Positions 9,355 through 16,877 of a stretch of DNA of 39,264 nucleotides are shown here, piece after piece. Where the stretch lies: NCBI GenBank assembly GCA_022843325.1, contig JALHNV010000029.1:1-39264 (forward strand), given 5' to 3'. Below the pieces are notes generated by a model. The model searched no databases and was not told where the DNA came from. It was given only the letters and a program-made list of their open reading frames with translations. The first letter of the stretch is position 1; every line of letters begins with the position of its first letter. Source of the stretch: Pseudolabrys sp. Lineage in GTDB: Bacteria > Pseudomonadota > Alphaproteobacteria > Rhizobiales > Xanthobacteraceae. The translations under genes were made by a program, and so were the position numbers.

Positions 9355-9356
9355 GG

Positions 9357-9386
9357 TTGCTGCACCGAAAGCCGCTCTGCTATAGG
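9357..9386 (+). promoter_or_regulatory. Candidate sigma-70 promoter of the gat operon
   Basis: TTGCTG and TATAGG are separated by 18 bases, just after the nitronate monooxygenase stop. Transcription would start near 9393, leaving a leader of about 30 bases to the gatC ATG. Assigned by consensus similarity only. Confidence 0.5.
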
Positions 9387-9423
9387 CTCGGCACCGAGCT
9401 TTTCGGGCTTTCTGGAACAACTT

Positions 9424-9711
9424 ATGTCCGTCGACGCCGTCACCGTCCGCCGAATCGCGCATCTCGCCCGCATTGCCGTGGCTGAGGACGAGGTCGACCA
9501 TCTTCAGGGCGAGTTGAACGCCATGCTGGCCTTTGTGGCGCAGCTTGAGGAGGTCGACGTCGCGGGCGTCGAGCCGATGACTTCGGTGACGCCGATGGCC
9601 ATGAAAAAGCGCCATGACGTGGTGACCGCGGGTGGCATCGCCGACGACATCGTGCACAACGCGCCCGCCACCGACGACCACTTTTTCCTGGTGCCGAAGG
9701 TCGTGGAGTAG
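9424..9711 (+). CDS. gatC: Asp-tRNA(Asn)/Glu-tRNA(Gln) amidotransferase subunit C
   Basis: Small subunit that clamps GatA to GatB in the enzyme that converts mischarged Glu-tRNA(Gln) and Asp-tRNA(Asn) to Gln- and Asn-tRNA. The 95-residue sequence has the usual pattern: [13 protein letters not shown] near the N-terminus, then [17 protein letters not shown], the [12 protein letters not shown] segment, and an [10 protein letters not shown]-terminus. Length is normal. It leads the gatC-(unknown ORF)-gatA-gatB series on the plus strand. Confidence 0.96.
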   Translation: MSVDAVTVRRIAHLARIAVAEDEVDHLQGELNAMLAFVAQLEEVDVAGVEPMTSVTPMAMKKRHDVVTAGGIADDIVHNAPATDDHFFLVPKVVE

Positions 9712-9716
9712 TCGGC

Positions 9717-9950
9717 ATGTGCATGGCGTGTGAACAGGATGACCTGGAGCGCCGGTTCGAACTGGTGGAGATCATCTCCACCGGAAAGATGCCCGACGGC
9801 CACACCGCCGACGATTTGCGCGCCATGGGCCTGCCGCTGCCGGGCGAGTTGATCCGCGAGCGCCAGCCGGACGGCACGATCCTGATCCGGCAGGTCGCGC
9901 CGTCGCAGCGGGCCGCTGCCTTCTCATGCGATGCGCCCAAGAATGTCTGA
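9717..9950 (+). CDS. Unknown 77-residue protein encoded between gatC and gatA
   Basis: I do not recognise this protein. It begins MCMACEQDD, giving a CxxC-like pair (Cys2, Cys5), and has one more cysteine near the end (SFSCDA-like context, reading [10 protein letters not shown]). The middle is hydrophilic with a loop rich in Gly/Pro ([14 protein letters not shown], then [10 protein letters not shown]) and a short beta-like stretch (GTILIRQVA). No signal peptide or membrane span is seen. The ATG is 5 bp after the gatC stop with GGAG about eight bases upstream, and the stop is 7 bp before the chosen gatA start, so it should be co-translated with the amidotransferase genes. A second ATG at 9723 is possible. 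Fit in the operon and GC usage like its neighbours support a real gene. Confidence 0.65.
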   Translation: MCMACEQDDLERRFELVEIISTGKMPDGHTADDLRAMGLPLPGELIRERQPDGTILIRQVAPSQRAAAFSCDAPKNV

Positions 9951-9957
9951 GCCGACC

Positions 9958-11433
9958 ATGAGCGAATTGACGTCTTTGACGCTGGCCGCCGCGCGCGACG
10001 GTTTGCGCAGCAAGGAATTCTCCGCGGTAGAACTGGCCGACGCGCATCTGCTCGCCATGGAGAAGGCGCGGGCGCTGAATGCCTATGTGCTGGAGACGCC
10101 GGAGCGGGCGCTGGCGATGGCCAAGGCGGCCGACGCGCGCATTGCGCTGGGCAAGGCAGGGCCGCTCGAGGGCATCCCGCTGGCGGTGAAGGATCTGTTC
10201 TGCACCGAGGCGGTGCGCACCACGGCGTGTTCGCACATTCTCGACAATTTCGTGCCGACCTATGACTCGACGGTGACCGCCCAGCTCTGGCGCGACGGCG
10301 CGGTACTGCTCGGCAAGACCAACAACGACGAATTCGCCATGGGCTCGTCGAACGAGACCTCGTATTTCGGCCCGGTGACCTCGCCATGGCGGCGCAAGGG
10401 CTCGAACACCAGGCTGACGCCGGGCGGCTCGTCCGGCGGCTCGGCGGCGGCGGTGGCCGCGCATCTCTGCCTCGGCGCCACCGGCACCGATACCGGCGGC
10501 TCGATCCGCCAGCCGGCGGCCTTCACCGGCACCGTCGGCATCAAGCCGACCTATGGCCGCGTGTCGCGCTGGGGCATCGTTGCGTTCGCTTCGTCGCTCG
10601 ATCAGGCCGGGCCGTTCACCCGCACCGTGCGCGACGCGGCCATCCTGCTGCGCTCGATGGCCGGCCCCGACGACAAAGACACCACCTGCGCCGACGTGCC
10701 GGTGCCTGACTATGAGGCCGCCGTCGGCCGCTCGGTGAAGGGGCTGCGCATCGGCGTGCCCAAGGAATACCGGCTCGAAGGCATGCCGGCCGAGATCGAG
10801 AAAATCTGGGAGCAGGGCCGGGCCTGGCTGAAGGCGGCCGGCGCCGAGCTGGTCGAGGTGTCGCTGCCGCACACCAAATACGCGCTGCCGGCCTATTACA
10901 TTGTCGCCCCGGCGGAAGCCTCCTCGAACCTCGCGCGGTACGACGGCGTGCGCTACGGCCTGCGCGAGCCGGGCGGCGACATCCGGGAGATGTACGAGAA
11001 GACCCGCGCCGCCGGTTTCGGCGCCGAGGTACGCCGCCGCATCATGATCGGCACCTATGTGCTGTCGGCCGGCTATTACGATGCCTATTACCTGCGGGCG
11101 CAGAAGGTGCGGACGCTGATCAAGCGCGACTTCGAGCAGGTGTTCGACGCCGGCGTGCACGCCATCCTCACCCCGGCGACGCCGTCGGCGGCGTTCGGAC
11201 TGGGCGAGAAGGGCGGCGCCGACCCGGTCGAGATGTACCTCAACGACATCTTCACGGTGACCGTGAACATGGCCGGGCTGCCGGGCATCGCGGTGCCCGC
11301 CGGGCTCGACGGCCAGGGCCTGCCGCTCGGTCTCCAGCTGATCGGCCGGCCTTTCGACGAGGAAACGCTGTTCGCGACAGCCGAAGTCATCGAGCAGGCC
11401 GCCGGCCGGTTCACGCCCAAGCCGTGGTGGTGA
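9958..11433 (+). CDS. gatA: Asp-tRNA(Asn)/Glu-tRNA(Gln) amidotransferase subunit A
   Basis: Glutaminase subunit that releases ammonia for transamidation of mischarged tRNA. The 491-residue amidase-signature protein shows a complete Ser-cisSer-Lys triad: Lys78 in PLAVKDLF, Ser158 in GGSSGGS, and nucleophile Ser182 in [13 protein letters not shown]. The 24-residue spacing between the two serines equals that of characterised GatA. I chose ATG 9958 because it starts the conserved [17 protein letters not shown]-terminus; in-frame ATGs at 9931 and 9943 overlap the preceding small gene. gatB follows after 7 bp. Presence of gatCAB implies that Gln-tRNA and/or Asn-tRNA is made indirectly, as is usual in alphaproteobacteria. 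Confidence 0.97.
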   Translation: MSELTSLTLAAARDGLRSKEFSAVELADAHLLAMEKARALNAYVLETPERALAMAKAADARIALGKAGPLEGIPLAVKDLFCTEAVRTTACSHILDNFVPTYDSTVTAQLWRDGAVLLGKTNNDEFAMGSSNETSYFGPVTSPWRRKGSNTRLTPGGSSGGSAAAVAAHLCLGATGTDTGGSIRQPAAFTGTVGIKPTYGRVSRWGIVAFASSLDQAGPFTRTVRDAAILLRSMAGPDDKDTTCADVPVPDYEAAVGRSVKGLRIGVPKEYRLEGMPAEIEKIWEQGRAWLKAAGAELVEVSLPHTKYALPAYYIVAPAEASSNLARYDGVRYGLREPGGDIREMYEKTRAAGFGAEVRRRIMIGTYVLSAGYYDAYYLRAQKVRTLIKRDFEQVFDAGVHAILTPATPSAAFGLGEKGGADPVEMYLNDIFTVTVNMAGLPGIAVPAGLDGQGLPLGLQLIGRPFDEETLFATAEVIEQAAGRFTPKPWW

Positions 11434-11440
11434 GAACGCC

Positions 11441-12910
11441 ATGAACGCCAAAGGCCCATCCGACAAGCTGATCCGCGGCGCCACCGGCGACTGGGAAGTC
11501 GTCATCGGCATGGAGGTCCATGCCCAGGTCGCCTCCAACGCCAAATTGTTCTCCGGCGCCTCGACCGCATTCGGCGCGGCGCCGAACAGCCACGTCTCGC
11601 TGGTCGACGCGGCCATGCCCGGCATGCTGCCGGTGATCAACGAGGAGTGCGTGCGCCAGGCGATCCGCACCGGCCTCGGCCTCAAGGCGCAGATCAATCT
11701 GCGCTCGGTGTTCGACCGCAAGAACTACTTCTATCCCGACCTGCCGCAGGGCTATCAGATCAGCCAGTACAAGGCGCCGGTGGTGGGCGAGGGTGAGGTT
11801 GTGGTCGATCTGGATGGTGGCGGCAGCGTCACCATCGGCATCGAGCGTCTGCATCTGGAACAGGACGCCGGCAAGAGCCTGCACGACCGCCACCCGACCA
11901 TGTCCTACGTCGACCTCAACCGGTCGGGCGTCGCTTTGATGGAGATCGTATCGAAGCCGGACCTGCGCTCGGCCGAGGAGGCCAAGGCCTTCATCACCAA
12001 GCTGCGCTCGATCTTGCGCTATCTCGGCACCTGCGACGGCGACATGGAGAAGGGCAGCCTGCGCGCCGACGTTAACGTGTCGGTGCGCAAGCCGGGCGAC
12101 CCGCTCGGCACCCGCTGCGAGATCAAAAACGTCAATTCGATCCGTTTTATCGGCGCGGCGATCGACTATGAAGCGCGCCGGCAGATCGAGATCATCGAAG
12201 AGGGCGGCGTCATCGAGCAGGAGACGCGTCTGTTCGATCCCGGCCGCGGCGAAACGCGGCCGATGCGCACCAAGGAAGAGGCGCACGACTACCGTTACTT
12301 CCCCGATCCCGACCTGCTGCCGCTGGAGTTCGACCAGGCCTATGTCGACGCGCTGGCGGCGCACCTGCCGGAACTGCCGCACGCCCGCAAGGCGCGCTTT
12401 GTCGGCGGCTTCGGCCTGTCGGCCTACGACGCCGGCGTGCTGGTGGCCGAGCGCGAGACCGCCGACTACTTCGAGGCGGTCGCCAAGGGGCGCGATGCCA
12501 AGGCGGCAGCCAACTGGGTGATCAACGAACTGTTCGGCCGGCTGAACAAAGAGGGCAAGGACATCAAGGCGTCGCCGGTGACCGCCGGCCAGCTCGGCGG
12601 CATGCTCGACCTGATCGCCGACGGCACGATTTCCGGCAAGATTGCCAAGGACTTGTTTGAAATTCTCTGGACCGAGGGTGGCGACCCTCGTGCCATCGTC
12701 AGCACGCGCGGCATGGCCCAGGTGACAGACCTCGGCGCGATCGAGAAGCTCGTCGACGACATCGCCGCACAGAATCCCGACAAGGTCGCGCAGGCGAAAA
12801 CCAATCCGAAGGCGATCGGCTGGTTCGTCGGCCAGATCATGAAGTCGTCCGGCGGCAAGGCCAGTCCGCAAGCGGTCAACGACATCCTCAAGCGCAAGCT
12901 CGGTCTCTGA
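11441..12910 (+). CDS. gatB: Asp-tRNA(Asn)/Glu-tRNA(Gln) amidotransferase subunit B
   Basis: Binds the mischarged tRNA, activates its side-chain carboxylate with ATP and receives ammonia from GatA. The 489-residue protein has a GatB_N catalytic cradle with [47 protein letters not shown] and RADVNVSVR blocks, then [13 protein letters not shown]. The helical/YqeY-like tail domain occupies about residues 340-489 and ends [13 protein letters not shown]. Length is typical. It is the last gene of the gat series; no clear terminator with a T-run follows within the next 50 bases. Confidence 0.97.
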   Translation: MNAKGPSDKLIRGATGDWEVVIGMEVHAQVASNAKLFSGASTAFGAAPNSHVSLVDAAMPGMLPVINEECVRQAIRTGLGLKAQINLRSVFDRKNYFYPDLPQGYQISQYKAPVVGEGEVVVDLDGGGSVTIGIERLHLEQDAGKSLHDRHPTMSYVDLNRSGVALMEIVSKPDLRSAEEAKAFITKLRSILRYLGTCDGDMEKGSLRADVNVSVRKPGDPLGTRCEIKNVNSIRFIGAAIDYEARRQIEIIEEGGVIEQETRLFDPGRGETRPMRTKEEAHDYRYFPDPDLLPLEFDQAYVDALAAHLPELPHARKARFVGGFGLSAYDAGVLVAERETADYFEAVAKGRDAKAAANWVINELFGRLNKEGKDIKASPVTAGQLGGMLDLIADGTISGKIAKDLFEILWTEGGDPRAIVSTRGMAQVTDLGAIEKLVDDIAAQNPDKVAQAKTNPKAIGWFVGQIMKSSGGKASPQAVNDILKRKLGL

Positions 12911-13479
12911 CCGGCCTACGCCGGATCGTCACGCTCTTTGCGCCGATGCCGTTCGCATTTCTTTTTTCCTGCTTGACGGTATCCGCGCCGGCGCCAAACA
13001 GCGCGTGCCGAAGCCGCGTCCGCGAATCACTTGACGCTGATTCGCTCGATTTTGATCGATTCCGCTCGTCGAGCACCTATAAGCGGACGAAGTTATGCAA
13101 AATTTTTTTGCGGTGCACTTCGATGCATTCCGATCGTCGTCGATGAAAAAAATAATCGGGCATCGCGCGCGTTTTTATCGTGACAAGACGGCCGGTCCAT
13201 TGCAGCGGCACCGAAAAAAAAGCCTTATGTCATCGCTGTTTTTGCAATGTCGTATTTTTTTGAGTCGAATGCGCGCGGTGTTGCTTTGCAAACCGTTTAT
13301 TCAACCGCGCAACGCATCGAGTCAGCGTCGAACAACACGCCGCGCGCGCGACATCCACACATCGTCAAGCGCAGTAAGTGTTTTTTTCATTGTGCTGTAG
13401 TAAACGGAATGGAGTGCGCGTCGATCCCCGACCGTACTGAGAAGAGACCCGCCATATTTCATGGCTAGGAGGGCAGCAA
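12911..13479. other. Intergenic region with clustered A/T homopolymer tracts
   Basis: This 569-bp stretch between gatB and the lysine micropeptide has no convincing gene larger than the micropeptide; the open frames in it are short and lack family features or ribosome binding sites. It is less GC-rich than its surroundings and contains five homopolymers of 7-8 bases within 285 bp: T7 at 13103, A7 at 13146, A8 at 13214, T7 at 13255 and T7 at 13381. A GCGCGGT/ACCGCGC inverted repeat (13273-13279 with 13304-13310) could form a stem. TATAAG at 13078 and TTGACG at 13031 are promoter-like but poorly spaced. It may be a long leader, a small RNA locus, or a protein-binding region for an A-tract-binding nucleoid protein; I cannot tell which. 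Confidence 0.5.
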
Positions 13480-13539
13480 ATGGCTAAGCGGAAAAAGAAG
13501 GCAGCGGCGAAGAAGAAGACCAAGAAGAAGAAGCTCTAG
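13480..13539 (+). CDS. Lysine-rich 19-residue micropeptide
   Basis: The frame reads MAKRKKKAAAKKKTKKKKL and stop. Twelve of 19 residues are lysine or arginine and none is acidic, so the peptide would bind nucleic acid or other polyanions and resembles the tail of histone H1-like bacterial proteins. A full AGGAGG lies at 13467-13472, seven bases before the ATG, which is among the best ribosome binding sites in the window. The next plus-strand feature is a 17-bp hairpin about 120 bases on. It could be a true micropeptide, a leader peptide whose runs of Lys codons sense charged tRNA-Lys, or the remnant of a longer basic protein. It is too short for routine gene callers. Confidence 0.6.
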   Translation: MAKRKKKAAAKKKTKKKKL

Positions 13540-13658
13540 TCTGGCTTCGCTGCACGATCTTCGGCCTTCGTCGGAGATCGCGTCATACGGGCCGGTGCGC
13601 GCCTTGGGGTAATGTGCTCAACGCCGTTGCTCCGCGCGCCCCGGTTCCGATGACTACA

Positions 13659-13697
13659 GAGGGCGTCGGCGAAACTTCTTGTTTCGCCGACGCCCTC
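13659..13697. terminator. Perfect 17-bp hairpin between convergent genes
   Basis: A 17-bp perfect inverted repeat (arms 13659-13675 and 13681-13697) encloses the loop TTCTT. No T-run follows on either strand, so it is not a textbook terminator. Its position between the ends of the micropeptide and the convergent secreted protein suggests bidirectional termination or 3'-end protection. Confidence 0.6.
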
Positions 13698-13743
13698 GGT
13701 CATTCAGGTCTGTGATATCCGCGCGCGCGCCGTCTCGTGTCGC

Positions 13744-14028
13744 TCATCCGGCCGACTTCAGGCGCTTGTTGCAGGCGCTCCAGTATTTCGGCCAGGTCAT
13801 CGCCTTGTCGATCTTGCCGTCGGCCTTGGCCACTTTCCATTCGGCGGCACATTTGCTCTGGCGCTCGCGGGCGGCAATCTGTCCCGGCGTTGGCGGCTTG
13901 GCCGTCTTCTTCTTGGCATCTGCGGATGTGGCCGGCTGCGATTGCGCAGCGGCGTCTGGCGCAACATGCGCCACCGGCGCTGTGAGCACAGCGAGAGCAA
14001 TGGCGGCGGCCAGCATGATTTTCGACAC
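13744..14028 (-). CDS. Secreted small protein with conserved Cys-Trp motif
   Basis: A 94-residue exported protein of a type frequent in Rhizobiales, with no known biochemical role. The signal peptide covers about residues 1-28 (hydrophobic core LAAAIALAVLTAPVA, cleavage near AAAQ). A charged lysine/proline linker follows (DAKKKTAKPPTPGQ). The C-terminal domain is RQSKCAAEWKVAKADGK, then MTWPKYWSACNKRLK; its two cysteines probably form a disulfide. Some related proteins are annotated as PsiF-repeat-like, but I would not rely on that. The start is a GTG at 14028 with AGGGGGA five bases upstream; the first ATG would remove the positively charged n-region. Confidence 0.78.
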   Translation of the reverse strand: MSKIMLAAAIALAVLTAPVAHVAPDAAAQSQPATSADAKKKTAKPPTPGQIAARERQSKCAAEWKVAKADGKIDKAMTWPKYWSACNKRLKSAG

Positions 14029-14228
14029 GGCGTTCCCCCTGAGGTTCGGCGCGAGCAGGGTGCCCGCAACCCGCCAGCCAGAATATCCATCTCAGGTTGT
14101 ATTCGTCCAGTGCGGATCGGCATGGTTGACGTCGGTCGGCGGCCATCGAGCGCCGGGATGTTGCGATTCTGGAGCCTCAGGCCTAGTTCTCGTCGCGAAA
14201 AACACTTGGGAAATAGGAGCACGGGGTA

Positions 14229-15059
14229 ATGGCGCGCACGGCAAAGCGAGCGGCGGCACCAAAGCGGGTGGCCAAAAAGGCGGCGCGAGCCAGAAAGACA
14301 GTGCAGCCGAAGGCGAAAGCCTCGGCAAAGGCAGCAGCCGGGAAAAGGCCCGGCAGCCTGGCCAAGCCGATCGAGCTCTATTATTGGGCGACGCCGAACG
14401 GCTTCAAAGTCTCGATCATGCTGGAAGAGTGCCGCGTGCCCTACACCATGATCCCGGTGAATATTTCCAAGGGCGAGCAGTTTCAGCCCGGCTTTCTGAA
14501 AATCTCACCCAATAACCGGATGCCGGCCATCATCGATCCCAATGGCCCCGGCGGGCGGCCGATCTCGATTTTCGAGTCGGGGGCGATTCTGCAGTACCTC
14601 GGCCGCAAATATGGAAAGTTCTATCCCAAGGACGAGCGCGGCCGCGTCGAGGTCGATCAATGGCTGTTCTGGCAGATGGGCGGCGTCGGGCCGATGGCGG
14701 GGCAGGTGCACCACTTCAGAAACTACGCCGTCGAAACGCTGACCTATGCGATCAACCGCTACGTCAACGAAGTGAACCGGCTCTATGGCGTGATGAACAA
14801 GCGGCTGGCGGATCGCGATTTCATCGCCGGCAAGTATTCCATCGCCGACATGGCGCTGGTCGGCTGGGTCAATGGCTGGGCCAATCAGGGGCAGGACATC
14901 AACGAGTTTCCGCATCTGAAGCGCTGGCTCGACACCATGAAGGCGCGGCCCGCGGTCCAGCGCGGCATGGCGCTCGGCATGGATCTGAAGAAAACCGTCG
15001 ATATGAAGGATCCGAAGGTGCAGGCGGTTCTGTTCGGGCAGCGCGCCCGGACGGCGTAG
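14229..15059 (+). CDS. Glutathione S-transferase (YfcG/YghU-like) with histone-like basic N-terminal tail
   Basis: The core from about residue 47 is a cytosolic-type GST close to the disulfide-bond reductases YfcG/YghU: a thioredoxin-fold domain (PIELYYWATPNGFKVSIMLEE), the cis-proline loop NRMPAIIDP, the glutathione-contacting ESGAILQYLGRKYG, and an all-helical C-terminal domain with DRDFIAGKYSIADMAL. The first 45 residues are unusual: low-complexity Ala/Lys/Arg/Pro with about 15 basic and no acidic residues, like a histone H1 tail. Such a tail could tether the enzyme to DNA or RNA. The ATG follows AGGAG nine bases upstream; a shorter product from an internal GTG cannot be excluded. Total length is 276 residues against roughly 210-290 for the family. 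A strong terminator follows. Confidence 0.92.
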   Translation: MARTAKRAAAPKRVAKKAARARKTVQPKAKASAKAAAGKRPGSLAKPIELYYWATPNGFKVSIMLEECRVPYTMIPVNISKGEQFQPGFLKISPNNRMPAIIDPNGPGGRPISIFESGAILQYLGRKYGKFYPKDERGRVEVDQWLFWQMGGVGPMAGQVHHFRNYAVETLTYAINRYVNEVNRLYGVMNKRLADRDFIAGKYSIADMALVGWVNGWANQGQDINEFPHLKRWLDTMKARPAVQRGMALGMDLKKTVDMKDPKVQAVLFGQRARTA

Positions 15060-15074
15060 CGCGCCCGGCCGACG

Positions 15075-15109
15075 AAAAAAAGCGCGGACCGCGGTCCGCG
15101 CTTTTTTTT
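15075..15109. terminator. Bidirectional rho-independent terminator
   Basis: A near-perfect palindrome: A7, then GCGCGGACC, a GC centre, GGTCCGCGC and T8. It ends both the GST gene on the plus strand and the convergent DUF2147 gene on the minus strand. Confidence 0.92.
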
Positions 15110-15124
15110 AGTCGATGGCGGCTA

Positions 15125-15571
15125 TCAGTCCGCGCGCTTCCAGGTCTGGCCCTTGCAGAGAAAGCCGAGCACGCAGCCTTCGACGCGCATCGCGTTATTG
15201 CTCACGACGGTGACGTTGCCCTGATAGACCTTGCCATCGTCGGCGTTGTAAATCTGTCCGGACCATTTTCCTTCGCCGCTCGGCTGCAGGCCGTTCACCA
15301 CCGTGAGGCCAATCAGCGGACGGTTGCGTTTGGCGGCATCGGGGTTGCGCTTGTCGGTCTTCGGCTTGCCGGTCGCCGGATCGTTCGGCACGTTCAGCCA
15401 AACCACCCGTCCGCACAGGCGTTTACCGCCGCACTCGGAGATGCGCACCTTGGTTCCGCCATCGGCGGACATCCAGGTGCCCTCGGCGGGCACGGCATAG
15501 GCGGCGGTTGAAAACATCGCCGCGCCGAAGAGGGCAGCGGCCATAGCCGAAGTCGAAAATTGCAACGTCAT
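15125..15571 (-). CDS. DUF2147 exported protein
   Basis: A 148-residue secreted protein of the DUF2147 family, whose members are periplasmic beta-rich domains of unknown biochemical role. The signal peptide spans about residues 1-27 (MAAALFGAAMFSTAAYA). The mature part starts PAEGTWMSADGGTKVRISECGG and includes LCGRVVWLN, the DKRNPDAAKRNRPLIGLTVVNGL block, WSGQIYNADDGKVYQGNV, and a C-terminal CVLGFLCKGQTWKR. Four cysteines in the mature region could form two disulfides. I chose the ATG at 15571 because it directly precedes the signal peptide; the frame extends to 15685 but those residues look unconserved. GGGAA lies about seven bases before the ATG. Confidence 0.87.
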   Translation of the reverse strand: MTLQFSTSAMAAALFGAAMFSTAAYAVPAEGTWMSADGGTKVRISECGGKRLCGRVVWLNVPNDPATGKPKTDKRNPDAAKRNRPLIGLTVVNGLQPSGEGKWSGQIYNADDGKVYQGNVTVVSNNAMRVEGCVLGFLCKGQTWKRAD

Positions 15572-15930
15572 ACTCCCGTTCCCGTTTGTCGGTGTTGAAC
15601 CGGGCATCGCTCCTGCCGCAACCGGCCGGTCCAGACCCGTCACATCGCTGTAATAATGCGCGGTGGTTACGGATGGTTCAATCAATTCGGTTAGCGGACC
15701 GTGACCATCGGCGATGAATCGCCGTTACGCCTTTGTTTGAAGGGTTTTTCGCGCCTTGCGCAGTTTAGCCACCGCGGCTTTTTCATGTTCGATTCATTGC
15801 GATGCTTAAACTGTCATTCAAATTTTCGCCGCAGGATCGCCTTTGTCGGGACTGGAGCGCCAGCCCGGCAACAGGGACACGCGACGGACGCCTGGGGGCA
15901 GTGCCGTCGCCGCAAACAAGGGAGGCCTCA
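15572..15930. other. Divergent intergenic region, 359 bp
   Basis: This gap lies between the divergent DUF2147 and Sel1-like genes. I see no convincing ORF. A GGCGAT-GA-ATCGCC inverted repeat (15710-15723) is the only clear structure. The part near 15750-15830 is relatively A/T-rich and probably holds the plus-strand promoter, but I cannot point to a good -35/-10 pair. Confidence 0.4.
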
Positions 15931-16230
15931 ATGGCTCTGATCGAGATGGCGACCGTGACACCCGCCGAGCCGCAGGACGGCATCGGGTGCTTCGACCTCG
16001 GCATGATGTTTTCGGCGGGCGCCGGCACCGACATCAATCTGGTGGAGGCGCACAAGTGGTTCAACATCGCCGCCATGCGCGGCCATCGCGAAGCGACCGC
16101 CCTGCGGCGTGAGATTGCCGAACTGATGAGCGACAGCGAAATCGGCTGTGCCCAGCGCGCTGCGCGCGACTGGCTCAAGGCGCATCCGCAGGCTGTCGCG
16201 CCGGCGCCGCTGCTCCGGATCGCCGCTTAG
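15931..16230 (+). CDS. Short protein with a single Sel1-like repeat
   Basis: A 99-residue protein with one Sel1/TPR-like helical hairpin: CFDLGMMFSAGAGTDINLVEAHKWFNIAAMRGHREA, followed by a charged helix (LRREIAELMSD) and IGCAQRAARDWLKAHP. Sel1 repeats normally occur in tandem, so this is a minimal member of the type found in many Rhizobiales. There is no signal peptide, so it is probably cytoplasmic and a protein-binding scaffold. GGGAGG sits five bases before ATG 15931, which decides the start against the longer frame from 15802. The function is unknown. Confidence 0.82.
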   Translation: MALIEMATVTPAEPQDGIGCFDLGMMFSAGAGTDINLVEAHKWFNIAAMRGHREATALRREIAELMSDSEIGCAQRAARDWLKAHPQAVAPAPLLRIAA

Positions 16231-16286
16231 AACGCGCTCCGCTGGTCGGCTCGGGCGCAATCGCCTGCGGCGCGCGCGTCGCCCGA

Positions 16287-16538
16287 TCAGCGAGCCGATC
16301 TGGGAGCATGCGGGCGCTCTCTCGGTGCGCTGTACCGCGGGTTCTGTTCGCACCAGCCGCCGATGCCCGCAATCGTCGCCTGACACTGCTGGAACGTGGC
16401 GAAGCCGCAATTGGTGCCGCCGTCGCCGTCGGTCCCGGAATAGACGGCGCACCAGGGATAGGTCTGGGCCTGACCCGGCGTGGCCCCGGACACGGCGTAG
16501 ATGGCAAGCGCGAGCAGAAGGGGAGCGGATATTTTCAT
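16287..16538 (-). CDS. DUF3551 exported small protein
   Basis: An 83-residue secreted protein of the DUF3551 type, abundant and often multi-copy in Bradyrhizobium and relatives. The signal peptide covers about residues 1-24 (LLLALAIYAVSGATPGQA). The mature sequence is typical: YPWCAVYSGTDGDGGTNCGFATFQQCQATIAGIGGWCEQNPRY, with four cysteines expected to form two disulfides. Function is unknown. The C-terminal tail after NPRY (SAPRERPHAPRSAR) is basic and not obviously conserved. It converges with the Sel1-like gene and is separated from it by 56 bp. Confidence 0.88.
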   Translation of the reverse strand: MKISAPLLLALAIYAVSGATPGQAQTYPWCAVYSGTDGDGGTNCGFATFQQCQATIAGIGGWCEQNPRYSAPRERPHAPRSAR

Positions 16539-16677
16539 GGCGCAAGCTCCGGCTGAGAATCCGGCGGCATCGATACCGCCGGGCGTCAGAGAAAGAACCC
16601 CCGACCGTGCACATTAGTTCAACGGCGCTGCCAGCGTTTGACCGGGCAAAGCGGGTTCTGTAAGCCTTGCCGCACGC

Positions 16678-16770
16678 GGAGACGTGGCCGAGTGGCTGAA
16701 GGCGGCGGTTTGCTAAACCGTTATACGCTCCAAAGGCGTATCGAGGGTTCGAATCCCTCCGTCTCCGCCA
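16678..16770 (+). tRNA. tRNA-Ser (anticodon GCU)
   Basis: A class II tRNA of 93 bases including an encoded CCA. The acceptor stem pairs GGAGACG with CGTCTCC, with discriminator G. The anticodon stem GCGGT/ACCGT encloses TTGCTAA with anticodon GCT at 16712-16714. A long variable arm and a GGTTCGAATCC T-arm are present. It reads AGC/AGU serine codons. Confidence 0.98.
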
Positions 16771-16877
16771 GCCTTGCGGCAGAAAAACCTCTGTTCCGGC
16801 GCGCTTTGCGAGGGCATCATGCCTGTCGGGTCGCACGGGCGGCCTCTGCATCGAACCCACCATAACCGAGCACGTCT

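Noticed and set aside
9440-12871. Long minus-strand frames (315, 649 and 486 codons) opposite gatC, gatA and gatB
   Set aside because: The plus strand encodes intact GatC, GatA and GatB with their catalytic motifs, so these are shadows.
12946-13468. Three overlapping plus-strand frames of 66-101 codons in the A/T-tract region
   Set aside because: No ribosome binding sites, odd residue composition and homopolymer tracts inside the frames. I treat the region as non-coding up to the micropeptide.
16678-16770. tRNA-Ser as an integration site for a mobile element
   Set aside because: No integrase gene nearby and no direct repeat of the tRNA 3' end seen in the window.
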